A stretch of 64,000 nt of DNA from contig JANQKZ010000038.1 of assembly GCA_028280845.1 (NCBI GenBank), forward strand, positions 248,001 to 312,000, read 5' to 3'. The first letter of the stretch is position 1; each line of letters begins with the position of its first letter. Positions 45,754-54,522 of this stretch are shown piece by piece. The DNA comes from Opitutales bacterium (GTDB lineage: Bacteria > Verrucomicrobiota > Verrucomicrobiia > Opitutales > JABSRG01). The position numbers were made by a program, and so were the translations under genes. Under the pieces are notes generated by a model. That model was not told the DNA's origin. It did no database searches and worked only from the letters and a program-made list of their open reading frames with translations.

Positions 45754-47165
45754 GTCATGGCTGGGGACTCATCCCCGTTGGTTAAATCAGTTTTCTTTTT
45801 CCTGGCTTCCAGTTCAGCCTCAATTTCGAGCATCTGTTTATCTCGAAGCGGGTAGAGGAAGATCATAAGAGCGTTCAACAGGGCGAACACCATCGGAATG
45901 ATGCAGAACAGGAGCCGGATCCCAAAGAGAGCTTCCTCTGACTGGTCCACATCCGGAACAAATCCGAATAGCCCAAGAAGCCAGCCGGATAAGGCCCCGC
46001 CAATCGTGAGGCCAAACTTCATCGCAAAGAGCGAGCCCGCAAAGACCAGCGCCGTCGCGCGACGTCCAAACTTCCACTCCCCGAAATCGGCTACGTCCCC
46101 ATACATCGCCCAGACCATGGCCACACACGGACCCACTGCAAAGGAAGCCAGCACCTGCAGCACCAGCATGAGCCCCAACTGATCCGGCGGAATTAAAAAG
46201 TAGGCTCCGATTATCAACGCATTGATCACGTAGAGCCAGAGCATCAAGGTGCGCCGATCGATGCTGGAGGACAAATACTTCGTAACCAGCACCCCGACAA
46301 TCATGCCCAACGACCCCGTGGTGAAAAATATCGTGATGTAATCCAAGCCCAACCAGATGGATTCGTTCCCCACCCCTACATAATACTTCATGTAGTGAAT
46401 GGTCACCGCGTTACGTAGCGCGATATTGGCTAGATTAAAGACCGCCGCCAAAAACAACAGGATCCAGGGCCCATTGTTTATCAAATCCTTTAAGTCCTGC
46501 TTAATGTTGGATTCCTGAGCCTTGGGGGGTTCAACCCGTTCCTTTGTCGTCACAAAAGTAAACAGGAATAAACCAATAGAGATTACCGCAAACAGCCCCA
46601 TAGCCAGCTTGAAGCCGAGCGCTTCATCTCCGCCACCAAAGATCCGAATGATGGGAAATACCGAAAAGCCGATCAACATTTGCCCTCCGAACGCACAGAA
46701 GAAGCGATAGCTCGACACCACCGTCCGCTCTCTCGGATCCGGAGTAATGACCCCCATTAAGGCCGAATACGGAATGTTGATCGCCGTGTAGAGCAACAAC
46801 ATCGCCGAGTAGGTGATATAGGCATAGACCAACTTACCGGTTTCCGATAGATCCGGCCCCATAAACATAAGAAATCCACACAAGCCGTAGGGCACCGCCA
46901 TCCAAAGCAGATAGGGGCGATACTTTCCCCACTTCGTTTTCGTCCGGTCCGAGATGATTCCCATAATGGGATCGCTGAAGGTGTCAAAGATCCGAACAAC
47001 CAGGAACATTGTGCCCACCGCCGCAGCCCCTATCCCAAAGACATCCGTGTAATAATAAAGGAGGAATAAATTAAAGGTGTGGAAAAAGAAATTGGAGGCC
47101 ATGTCTCCCAATCCATATCCAAGTTTTTCTTTAAATTTTAGGGAATCGCGCGCGGTTTCTGACAT
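45750..47165 (-). CDS. GPH-family sugar/cation symporter
   Basis: 471 residues, 12 TM segments, with GPH family hallmarks: KLGYGLGDMASNFFFHTFNLFLLYYYTDVFG, RIFDTFSDPIMGIISDRT and TKWGKYRPYLLW, and INIPYSALMGVITPDPRERT. It couples sugar or glycoside uptake to sodium or protons. It begins the leftward unit that continues into the GH-A/GH17 enzyme, divergent from the first TonB_C-like gene with a degenerate operator between. Confidence 0.88.
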   Translation of the reverse strand: MSETARDSLKFKEKLGYGLGDMASNFFFHTFNLFLLYYYTDVFGIGAAAVGTMFLVVRIFDTFSDPIMGIISDRTKTKWGKYRPYLLWMAVPYGLCGFLMFMGPDLSETGKLVYAYITYSAMLLLYTAINIPYSALMGVITPDPRERTVVSSYRFFCAFGGQMLIGFSVFPIIRIFGGGDEALGFKLAMGLFAVISIGLFLFTFVTTKERVEPPKAQESNIKQDLKDLINNGPWILLFLAAVFNLANIALRNAVTIHYMKYYVGVGNESIWLGLDYITIFFTTGSLGMIVGVLVTKYLSSSIDRRTLMLWLYVINALIIGAYFLIPPDQLGLMLVLQVLASFAVGPCVAMVWAMYGDVADFGEWKFGRRATALVFAGSLFAMKFGLTIGGALSGWLLGLFGFVPDVDQSEEALFGIRLLFCIIPMVFALLNALMIFLYPLRDKQMLEIEAELEARKKKTDLTNGDESPAMT

Positions 47166-47260
47166 TGCTCAAAGGGGTAAGGGGAACAACTGGAAAGGGG
47201 CACCAGTCTTTACGCCCTGCAGCATTCGGTTCCATTTCCGTTCTGGCAATACAAAAAATT

Positions 47261-47274
47261 TGCATTATTTTTCA
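47261..47274 (+). promoter_or_regulatory. Degenerate operator (TGCATTATTTTTCA)
   Basis: Differs from TGCA-N6-TGCA at one base. It lies between the divergent symporter and TonB_C-like genes, the position expected for regulon control. Confidence 0.35.
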
Positions 47275-47368
47275 TTTTATTGTTACACTTATTTCACCCC
47301 ATCAATTTAACCGGCAGATTCCTCCTGCTGCTGCTTGAAGTCATGCTTATCTGCTTTAGTTTTCCCCG

Positions 47369-48163
47369 ATGAAACGCCTGTTTCTGCTCTTCGTCACCGC
47401 CTGCTTATGGCCTGTCCTCCTGATCGCTCAGGCTGGAGATGCCAACGGTCCGGCTCCCTCGGACAAGGAGACCATGTCAGCCGGAGAACTGGGCGAAGCA
47501 GAGAGCCGAAACGCCCGGCTCAAACGCGCCCTCACCTACCCCATTCCCCCGGATCTGCGGAACTTGTTGATTGAAAACCCCTATGCCAGCTACCTCGTCA
47601 AAATTGGCGAGGATGGTTATGTCAAAGAGGCCATGTGTATCGGTGCCACCCATTTTGACCTGATCCGGCCCGGGATGAATCAAGTGATCAAAGCGGAATT
47701 CGTGCCGGCCCTGAACCTGGGAATCCCTGTCTCCGTAACCGGAGTGGTCCATGTCCGCTTCTTCGACCCGGAACAGGAACTCTGGCAGAGCGGAGTAGAT
47801 TACACCCCCTTTGGGGTCGACGTGACCCAGGGACTCGAACGGCGAATGTATAACGTAGCTCCCGATTCCTATGTGTTCAAGAAATCCAAGGTCAGCGAGT
47901 TGGACGATCTCCTTGTCGCCCTCGAGGGTGAGTTAGTGATCCTGGAAGACGAAGCCGGAAACAAAGCCGTCGGGGAATGTCGCATGGAATTCTATATCGG
48001 CTCAGATGGTAAGGTCTACTTTCCAAAGGTTCTCGAAAGTGAGGACGACCTCGTCAGTATGAGTGCCATCATGTCTCTGAAAAAATTTCGCTTTCAACCC
48101 CCTACCCACGAAGGTCGCCCCACCTTTGTTCAGGTCCGCCAGACCTTTCGCTTTACCAAGTAA
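47369..48163 (+). CDS. Secreted protein with two TonB_C-like halves, paralogue 1
   Basis: 264 residues, signal peptide (LFLLFVTACLWPVLLIAQA). Two repeats of a TonB C-terminal-like pattern are seen: residues about 70-140 (YLVKIGEDGYVKEAMCIGATHFDLI...FVPALNLGIPVSVTGVVHVRFFDPEQ) and about 190-264 (CRMEFYIGSDGKVYFPKVLESEDDLVSMSAIMSLKKFRFQPPTHEGRPTFVQVRQTFRF). There is no N-terminal TM anchor or proline linker, so it is not a classical TonB. It is the first of three tandem paralogues. It may engage receptors or bind ligand in the periplasm; unknown. Confidence 0.65.
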   Translation: MKRLFLLFVTACLWPVLLIAQAGDANGPAPSDKETMSAGELGEAESRNARLKRALTYPIPPDLRNLLIENPYASYLVKIGEDGYVKEAMCIGATHFDLIRPGMNQVIKAEFVPALNLGIPVSVTGVVHVRFFDPEQELWQSGVDYTPFGVDVTQGLERRMYNVAPDSYVFKKSKVSELDDLLVALEGELVILEDEAGNKAVGECRMEFYIGSDGKVYFPKVLESEDDLVSMSAIMSLKKFRFQPPTHEGRPTFVQVRQTFRFTK

Positions 48164-48220
48164 GTTGCCCGGCTCCCGTCTTTGGCGCTTGAACCACAGG
48201 ATCAATTCCCTCAAAATAGA

Positions 48221-48234
48221 TGCACTTTAATGCA
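48221..48234 (+). promoter_or_regulatory. Predicted operator, copy 4 (TGCACTTTAATGCA)
   Basis: Exact TGCA-N6-TGCA, and the reverse complement of copy 3, 67 bp before the second TonB_C-like gene. Confidence 0.6.
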
Positions 48235-48300
48235 ACTATCAGGGCTGGCACTCCAACTGCCCTGCGTTATTCCTGAGTAAAATCCGATCCACCTTCCGCT

Positions 48301-49086
48301 ATGATGTCCCTTACCCCGTTTTCCATCAGCTCGATCTTCTTCCTCTCCACCGTGATATGGGCTCAAATGGATGGTGCGCATTCCGAGAAGGAAATAATGA
48401 ACACCCAAGCTGCTCCGGTCGCTGATAGCCGCCACCCAAGATTGAAAGATAAAATCGTCCTCCCCGTACCCCCTGACTTGCGTGGCCTCCTCATGGAACA
48501 ACCTCAGGCCCGGTATTTAGTCCAGGTCAGTGAAGAGGGATTCGTGACCGAAGCGCTCTGCCTTGAAGCGACTCATTTCGATTTGGTGGCCCCTGGAATG
48601 TCAAAAGTCCTACAGGCCGAGTTTTCCCCTGCTTTAAACCTTGGAATACCCGTATCGGTTGCGGGAATGATCCTCGTCAGATTCTATGACCCTGAACAGG
48701 AAGCCTGGAGATCTGGAGTAGATTACACCCCCTTCGGCAGCAATGTCTCCGTGGGCACCGAACGTTGGATGTACAACATTTCCAGGGATTCCTACACTTA
48801 CAGCGAGACCAAGATCGACGATCTGGATGATCTTTTGATCCTTCTGGAGGGAGAGATTGTGGTCCTGTCGGATGACCAGGGAAACAAGGCTGCAGGAGAG
48901 TGTTTAGTAGAATTTTATATTGGACCGACTGGAAAAGTGCTCTTTCCCCGTATCATTCAAAGTGATGGGGAACTCGTCAGCATGAGCGCAATCATGTCCC
49001 TGAAGAAGTTCCGATACCAACCCCCCACCCGGGATGGAAGGGAAACCTACGTTCAGGTCCGGCAGACATTCCGCTTCACCGAATAG
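48301..49086 (+). CDS. Secreted protein with two TonB_C-like halves, paralogue 2
   Basis: 261 residues, signal peptide (SISSIFFLSTVIWAQ). Closely similar to paralogue 1 over its whole mature length: YLVQVSEEGFVTEALCLEATHFDLV, GIPVSV, DYTPFG, DDLLILLEGEIVVLSDDQGNKAAGE, VEFYIGPTGKVLFPRI and ending VQVRQTFRFTE. Its own operator-like site upstream suggests separate regulation. Confidence 0.65.
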   Translation: MMSLTPFSISSIFFLSTVIWAQMDGAHSEKEIMNTQAAPVADSRHPRLKDKIVLPVPPDLRGLLMEQPQARYLVQVSEEGFVTEALCLEATHFDLVAPGMSKVLQAEFSPALNLGIPVSVAGMILVRFYDPEQEAWRSGVDYTPFGSNVSVGTERWMYNISRDSYTYSETKIDDLDDLLILLEGEIVVLSDDQGNKAAGECLVEFYIGPTGKVLFPRIIQSDGELVSMSAIMSLKKFRYQPPTRDGRETYVQVRQTFRFTE

Positions 49087-49333
49087 GCAGCAGCCTCACC
49101 CAACTGGTGCTGGGTAAGCCGGTTCCTCTATACACTTTACCTGCAGTGTAGGGCCCCCTGCTCGCAGGGTGGCCATGATTTGGCTGGGGAAAAAAAAGCT
49201 CAAGGTAAACATGCAGCCAGCGATAAGCCCTCGGCAGAGCATGAGGTCCAGGCCTGGAAATACTTCCCAATCACCAAGCCAGAGAGATTTTTATCGTGCA
49301 CATGAATTAAAATTCTTAATATAATGCTTCTCC

Positions 49334-50182
49334 ATGATAAGCACCAGGAGGTTTTTCAAACGCCGGGGCAAACCCGAAACCCTGGCAGGATATAGGAAAT
49401 GGCTTCAAGCAGGTACGCCAGATGGGGCCTCGGGATGGTCTTGGATCATTTATGCCGTTTTAGCTATGGGATCCGCGTCGTTCGTTCTCACCCCACAACT
49501 GGATGCGGCCGACAATGGCGAAACGCGCCACCCTCAATTAAAAGCATTTCTGGAAATCCAGGTCCCCGAGCAACTCCGGAAATACTCGATGGAACGGCCC
49601 GAAGCGCACTTCCTGGTCATGGTGAATGAGAAGGGAAAAGTCACCGAAGCCCTTTGCCTTGGAGCAACCCATCGGGACCTGATCCAGCCAGGAATGTCTC
49701 GGGCCATGAAGGCCAAATTTGATCCAGGGCTTCGTGACGGACAACCCGTCACGGCATGGGCCATCGCCACCGTTTATTTTTTTGATGCGGTACAGGAGGC
49801 GTGGTGGGCCGGGGGAATCGATGTCCCCCTAAGGGTGGATACATCCATGGGAGTAGATGAACGCTTTTATCATCTTTTCCAAAGCTCATTCGCTTATAGC
49901 AAGAGCAACCTCGGCGAGCTCGACGACGAATTACTTTTAGTCGAAGGCAGCCTGATCATCCTGTCCGATAAACAGGGAAACAAAGCGATGGGTGAATGCC
50001 TCGTAGAGTTTTACATTGATCCAGAGGGATTGGCTCGCTTTCCCCGTATTCTGGAAAGCGATAATGAACTGGTCAGCATGAGCGCACTCCAGTCCCTCCA
50101 AACGTTCCGATACCACCCTCCCACTCGAAACGGAAGGGAAACCTACGTTCAGGTCCGGCAACCCTTTCGCTTTCAGGATTAG
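49334..50182 (+). CDS. Secreted or membrane-anchored TonB_C-like protein, paralogue 3
   Basis: 282 residues. The N-terminus is longer (MISTRRFFKRRGKPETLAGYRKW) and a hydrophobic segment (WIIYAVLAMGSASFVLTP) follows at residues 37-55, so it may stay anchored. The mature part matches the other two (HFLVMVNEKGKVTEALCLGATHRDLIQPGMS, LIILSDKQGNKAMGECLVEFYIDPEGLARFPRI, YVQVRQPFRFQD) but is more diverged in the middle (WWAGGIDVPLRVD). The 247 bp upstream hold only a half-site TGCA at 49297. Confidence 0.62.
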   Translation: MISTRRFFKRRGKPETLAGYRKWLQAGTPDGASGWSWIIYAVLAMGSASFVLTPQLDAADNGETRHPQLKAFLEIQVPEQLRKYSMERPEAHFLVMVNEKGKVTEALCLGATHRDLIQPGMSRAMKAKFDPGLRDGQPVTAWAIATVYFFDAVQEAWWAGGIDVPLRVDTSMGVDERFYHLFQSSFAYSKSNLGELDDELLLVEGSLIILSDKQGNKAMGECLVEFYIDPEGLARFPRILESDNELVSMSALQSLQTFRYHPPTRNGRETYVQVRQPFRFQD

Positions 50183-50230
50183 GCTCGCCTCTACCTTGAC
50201 ATAAGGCCTTTTTCTTTTTTCTATAATAAA

Positions 50231-51238
50231 ATGCAAAATAGTGCAATTTTATTACCCCTGATTCCCCTTCTCCTGCCTTTTACGCTCGCTGCTCAAGTCG
50301 ATCTCCAAGCCAACCCGGCCGTAATCCTATCCCTCCGGACAGAGACTGGAAAACTCTACCAGGTCGAGGAATCGACCGACATGAGCACCTGGTCTTCAAC
50401 CGGTTACGCCTTTGAAGGTGACGGATCGACTTGGACCGAGACCTTTGCCAAAGAAGGTGAATCCCACTTCCTGCGCATCCGCGAACTGGATTCCAACGAA
50501 TGGGGCTTGGTCTGGGCCGATGAATTCAATGGAGACCAGGTGAATTACTCAGACTGGTCCCACCTGCAGAATGGGGAAGGAGGCGGAAACAATGAACTTC
50601 AGTATTATACGATTGCCCCGGCCAATACCACCGTTTCGGACGGTTCCCTCAAGATAAAAGCAATCCGGGAAAGCTATACCGATATTCGAGGAAATGGCTA
50701 CGATTGGACCAGTGGCCGCATTCGCACCTACAGGCAGGTATCGTTTAAATATGGTCGTATTGAAGTACGGGCCAAATTCCCGGCTGGTCAGGGATTCTGG
50801 CCCGCCATCTGGTTGCTCCCGAGGGATTCCGTCTACGGCACATGGGCCGCCAGCGGGGAGATCGACATTGTGGAAAACCGGGGCCAGGAACCCAATCAAA
50901 TCTCCGGTACCATCCACTATGGCGGGCAATGGCCCAATAATACCTTCTCCGGCAGGGATTATGTCTTCAGCTCGGGAAATGTGAATGACGAATTTCATAC
51001 ATACGCGATTGAATGGGAAGCCGGAGAGATCCGGTGGTATGTCAATGGAGAACGCTACAGCACACAGACGGAATGGTCTTCGGAGGGAGGAGCCTTCCCT
51101 GCCCCATTTGATCAGGAGTTTTTTCTCATCATCAATCTGGCAGTTGGAGGCTGGTTTCCGGGAAATCCAGACGGCTCCACGCCACCCGAGGGAACGCTTG
51201 AGGTAGACTGGGTACGCTACTACAAAAAAGCCCCGTAG
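50231..51238 (+). CDS. GH16 endo-beta-1,3-glucanase (laminarinase type), secreted
   Basis: 335 residues. Signal peptide (ILLPLIPLLLPFTLAAQ), then a roughly 65-residue beta-rich N-terminal module (YQVEESTDMSTWSSTGYAFEGDG) of the type found in verrucomicrobial exoenzymes, then a GH16 domain from residue 90 (LVWADEFNG). The catalytic signature GEIDIVENRG gives E210, D212 and E215 in the E-x-D-x-x-E spacing of GH16 subfamilies with a beta-bulge, and WPAIWLL and GTIHY support laminarinase type. Its ATG lies next to the operator-like site at 50232. Confidence 0.9.
   Translation: MQNSAILLPLIPLLLPFTLAAQVDLQANPAVILSLRTETGKLYQVEESTDMSTWSSTGYAFEGDGSTWTETFAKEGESHFLRIRELDSNEWGLVWADEFNGDQVNYSDWSHLQNGEGGGNNELQYYTIAPANTTVSDGSLKIKAIRESYTDIRGNGYDWTSGRIRTYRQVSFKYGRIEVRAKFPAGQGFWPAIWLLPRDSVYGTWAASGEIDIVENRGQEPNQISGTIHYGGQWPNNTFSGRDYVFSSGNVNDEFHTYAIEWEAGEIRWYVNGERYSTQTEWSSEGGAFPAPFDQEFFLIINLAVGGWFPGNPDGSTPPEGTLEVDWVRYYKKAP
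50232..50245 (+). promoter_or_regulatory. Predicted operator, copy 5 (TGCAAAATAGTGCA)
   Basis: Exact TGCA-N6-TGCA covering the first five codons of the GH16 gene, so a bound repressor would sit just downstream of transcription start and on the start codon. Confidence 0.55.
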
Positions 51239-51372
51239 GTTCTTCCACGTGCACCGCACTACTTTTCGATCCTATACATTAAATCGGCAGCTGGGTTGCT
51301 TTTTTAGCAAATCCCTAGAAAAATGTGGCAATCTAAAACCGTTAGGATTTTCCGGGGTTTTATGCTTTGAAT

Positions 51373-52821
51373 ATGGATTTGCGCGGATTCCTCTCACTCT
51401 ATGTCTTTCTCGTTTGCGTGGGCGGGCTTATGACAGGTTGTTCTCACAAACCAGAAACTTTCGGTCCCCCCGAAACGATCGGTGAGTCCTTTTCCCGTGA
51501 GGGGCTCGCTCCGCTGGAGGATCGATGGTGGGAAAGCTTTGAAGACCCCCAGCTGAATGCACTGGTTGAACAGGCATTGGAAGAGAATTTTTCCCTTCAA
51601 ACCGCATGGGCACGGCTTGCACAGTTTGAAGCCCTGCGCAAACGCGCCCGTTCCAGCCTGTTTCCCACCCTGTCAGCCAGTGCCGGTGCCGATTACACCG
51701 AACAGATCAACGCTGGAAATAGTAACCTGGAGGGGGAGAGCTGGGACTTCAGTCTGAATGCCGCCTATGAGGTGGACCTCTGGGGCAAACTCCGTTCGCG
51801 AAATGATGCCGCGAAACTGGATTTACTCGCAGAGGAAGAGACCCTGAAAACCGCCGCCATCACCGTTTCCGCCGCCGTGGCTTCGACCTGGTATCAACTT
51901 CAGGAGCAATATACCCAACTCGAGGTCCTCAATAACCAGATCAAAATCAACGAGGATACACTGAATCTGATCGAAACCCGCTTCCGCCGAGGCCAGTCCG
52001 ACTCCACCGACGTCCTCCAACAGCGGCGCTTGGCGGAACAACGCCGCGGAGAACGCGAAAATGTCCGATCCCGGATTGAAGTTCTCGAAAATGCCCTCGC
52101 CATTCTGATCGCGCGGGACCCTGTCCAGGAAACCTTTCAAAACACCGGCCTGCTCACCGCGCTCCCACCTCTTCCCCAAACCGGAATCCCGGTGGATCTA
52201 GTCCGCCGTCGTCCCGATGTCCGCTCTGCCTTTTTCGCGGTCCAGGCAGCTGACCTGCGTGTGGCCGCCGCTATCGCTGACCGTTACCCTACCCTGCGAT
52301 TGACGGCCTCGGGCCGAACCACGGGGGATAGCGCGAGCGACTTATTTGACTCCTGGTTGGTCAATCTCGCCGCCGGTCTGACCGCCCCCATCATCGACGG
52401 AGGCCAACGAAAATCAGAGCTTGAGCGCACCCGGGCCGTGGTAGCCGCGGAATACAATACCTTTGCCCGCATCCTTCTGGAAGCCCTCCAGGAAGTAGAA
52501 AATGCCCTCGAGCAGGAGTTCAGACAGGAACGATTTATTGAATCCCTCGAGAAACAACTCGAACTTGCCCGGGCCACCACCCAACAAACCGGTGCCCGTT
52601 ACCTCAGAGGAGCCGAAACTTACCTGCAGGTCCTCTCAGCCCAACAAACAGAGCAGGCCCTGGAACGGACCCTCCTGGGGGCCAGGCAAGACCTGATCGG
52701 CTTTCGCATCGACCTCAATCGGGCCCTCGCCGGCGGCTGGGAAATGACCCCGCCTACGGCCTACCCGGATTATAAGGACTACCTTTCCAACTTCCCCATG
52801 GATACCCTGGACTCGGAATGA
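51373..52821 (+). CDS. Outer-membrane efflux lipoprotein (NodT/OprM type)
   Basis: 482 residues from ATG 51373, with a lipoprotein signal (YVFLVCVGGLMTGC). Two OEP repeats follow: WWESFEDPQLNALVEQALEENFSLQTAWARLAQFEA...DLWGKLRSRNDAAKLDLLA and DLVRRRPDVRSAFFAVQAADLRVAAAIADRYPTLRL...APIIDGGQRKSELERTRA. It forms the trimeric exit duct of the RND system encoded downstream. The signal is SPII-type and the C-terminus is longer than needed. Confidence 0.9.
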   Translation: MDLRGFLSLYVFLVCVGGLMTGCSHKPETFGPPETIGESFSREGLAPLEDRWWESFEDPQLNALVEQALEENFSLQTAWARLAQFEALRKRARSSLFPTLSASAGADYTEQINAGNSNLEGESWDFSLNAAYEVDLWGKLRSRNDAAKLDLLAEEETLKTAAITVSAAVASTWYQLQEQYTQLEVLNNQIKINEDTLNLIETRFRRGQSDSTDVLQQRRLAEQRRGERENVRSRIEVLENALAILIARDPVQETFQNTGLLTALPPLPQTGIPVDLVRRRPDVRSAFFAVQAADLRVAAAIADRYPTLRLTASGRTTGDSASDLFDSWLVNLAAGLTAPIIDGGQRKSELERTRAVVAAEYNTFARILLEALQEVENALEQEFRQERFIESLEKQLELARATTQQTGARYLRGAETYLQVLSAQQTEQALERTLLGARQDLIGFRIDLNRALAGGWEMTPPTAYPDYKDYLSNFPMDTLDSE

Positions 52822-52934
52822 CCAGGTCTTGCCTCACTCTAAACCCTTCAAATCGTAGGACCCCGTGCCTGTCGCAGACCTGAGCAATGCCGAAAGCTAC
52901 AGGACTAAATTACCATCTAAATTTCCAGTCCATA

Positions 52935-53007
52935 TGTAGAGTCCGCGCTCGCGCGTGGCAGAAGAATCTCATATTAATCCAACCTACGCGCGAGCGCGGG
53001 CTCTACA
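52935..53007. repeat. REP-like inverted repeat
   Basis: TGTAGAGTCCGCGCTCGCGC... at 52935-52956 and its inverted partner at 52986-53007 have 22-bp arms with one mismatch, 29 bp apart. GC-rich with a TGTAGAG edge, this resembles a REP element. It lies between the efflux lipoprotein and adaptor genes, ten bases before the adaptor start. Confidence 0.65.
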
Positions 53008-53016
53008 ATTCAAACC

Positions 53017-54399
53017 ATGACCGAACCCACACATCCCCCGCCGGATACAGGACAGCAGCCCGCCAAGGGCTTCATGAAATGGGTCCACCTCCTCTTCTCC
53101 AATTTACTCCCTATAGTTGTCCTCCTCGTTGGTTTTCTCATCGCGGCCACCCTTATGCGGACCAAGCCGTCGGCCGAGCGCCGCCCCCCCGAACGACAGG
53201 CCCGCCTCGTCGAAACGACTCAAATTCGCCCCTCCACCCAGCAGATCGTTATCCCTGCCATGGGGCGGGTGACGGCCTCAAAATCCGTCCCCCTTCGACC
53301 CCGAGTCACCGGAGAGGTCACCGAAGTCTCTGAAAACTTTATCCCCGGTGGCGTGTTTCAGGCCGGTGACATGATCCTGCAAGTCGACCCCACGGATTAC
53401 GAAATCGAAGTCCTCCGGCGCAAGGCAGAGGTAGCTCGCGCGAAAAGCTCCCTCCGCCTGGAAATGGGGCAGCAATACATCGCCCAACAGGACTTTGAAC
53501 TCCTCGGGGAAAACATCAGCGAGGAGGATGCCGAATACGTCTTGCGCCAACCTCAACTGGAAAGCGCAGAAGCCCAGCTCCGCGTGGCCGAGGTCCAACT
53601 CGAGGATGCCGAGCTGAACCTGCGCCGGACCACCATCCGCTCCCCCTTCAATGCGATTTCCCTTACCCGTAATGCCAACATCGGCACCCTCGTCAATCCC
53701 AACACCACCTTGACCGAGATTGCCGGTATTGATGAATTCTGGGTCGAGCTGGAAGTACCGGTCGATGCCCTCCAGTGGATCAATATCCCCAAGACCACTA
53801 TGGAACCCGGATCCATGGTTCGCCTCTATGATGAAGCGGCCTGGGGCCAGGATGTCTTCCGCGAAGCCCGGGTCCTCCGCTTGACCGGCGAGGTCAATAC
53901 CCAGAGCCGCATGGCCACCCTGCTCGTCTCCGTCGCCGATCCCCTCAGCTTTCAACCGGAGAATGCCGGTAAACCCGAACTGCTCCTCAATAGCTACGTC
54001 CGTGCTGAAATCATGGGTCGCTCCCTCGATCGCGTCATCTCCATTAAGCGCGAAAACCTGCACGAAGGCGACACCATCTGGACCATCAACAGCGAAGGCC
54101 GCCTCGAAATCGATCCTGTCAATGTCATCTACCGCGGCCCTGAGGACATCCTCATCCGTATGCCAGGTGCCAGCAACCTCCAGTTGATCACCACCAACCT
54201 CACCACCCCTGTCGAGGGCATGGCTCTGCGGACCGATACCGGAGGTCCGCCCGACTTCCGGCGTGAAGGCGGCGGTGGCCGCGCCGGTAATGCACAAGGC
54301 CAACGCCCCCGAACCGAAGACAAGCCCGAAGTAGCCCGTCGCAACAACCCTCCCCCTCAATCCCCTGCCACCTCCTCCCCTCCCCCCAACTCCAACTGA
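53017..54399 (+). CDS. RND efflux periplasmic adaptor (HlyD/MFP family)
   Basis: 460 residues with an N-terminal TM anchor (LLPIVVLLVGFLIAATLM). Then come a biotinyl-lipoyl half (PLRPRVTGEVTEVSENFIPGGVFQAGDMILQVDPTDYEIEV), a short coiled-coil hairpin (LESAEAQLRVAEVQLEDAELNLRRTTIRSPFNAI), a beta-barrel and a proline/glycine-rich tail. It links the inner-membrane pump to the outer-membrane channel. Confidence 0.9.
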   Translation: MTEPTHPPPDTGQQPAKGFMKWVHLLFSNLLPIVVLLVGFLIAATLMRTKPSAERRPPERQARLVETTQIRPSTQQIVIPAMGRVTASKSVPLRPRVTGEVTEVSENFIPGGVFQAGDMILQVDPTDYEIEVLRRKAEVARAKSSLRLEMGQQYIAQQDFELLGENISEEDAEYVLRQPQLESAEAQLRVAEVQLEDAELNLRRTTIRSPFNAISLTRNANIGTLVNPNTTLTEIAGIDEFWVELEVPVDALQWINIPKTTMEPGSMVRLYDEAAWGQDVFREARVLRLTGEVNTQSRMATLLVSVADPLSFQPENAGKPELLLNSYVRAEIMGRSLDRVISIKRENLHEGDTIWTINSEGRLEIDPVNVIYRGPEDILIRMPGASNLQLITTNLTTPVEGMALRTDTGGPPDFRREGGGGRAGNAQGQRPRTEDKPEVARRNNPPPQSPATSSPPPNSN

Positions 54400-54522
54400 T
54401 CCTAGCGAAGTGTAACGCAGACCTCGGTGTAGCTCAGAGAGCGAAGACGGGCTCATGCGCTTAATCTTACTCCTACTTTCCCTCTACCCCCCCCGCTCCA
54501 CCACTCACACCTCCCCCAACCC

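Noticed and set aside
53278-54456. 392-codon antisense frame over the adaptor gene
   Set aside because: Same reason: the adaptor is a clear HlyD-family protein and the antisense frame has no recognisable domain.
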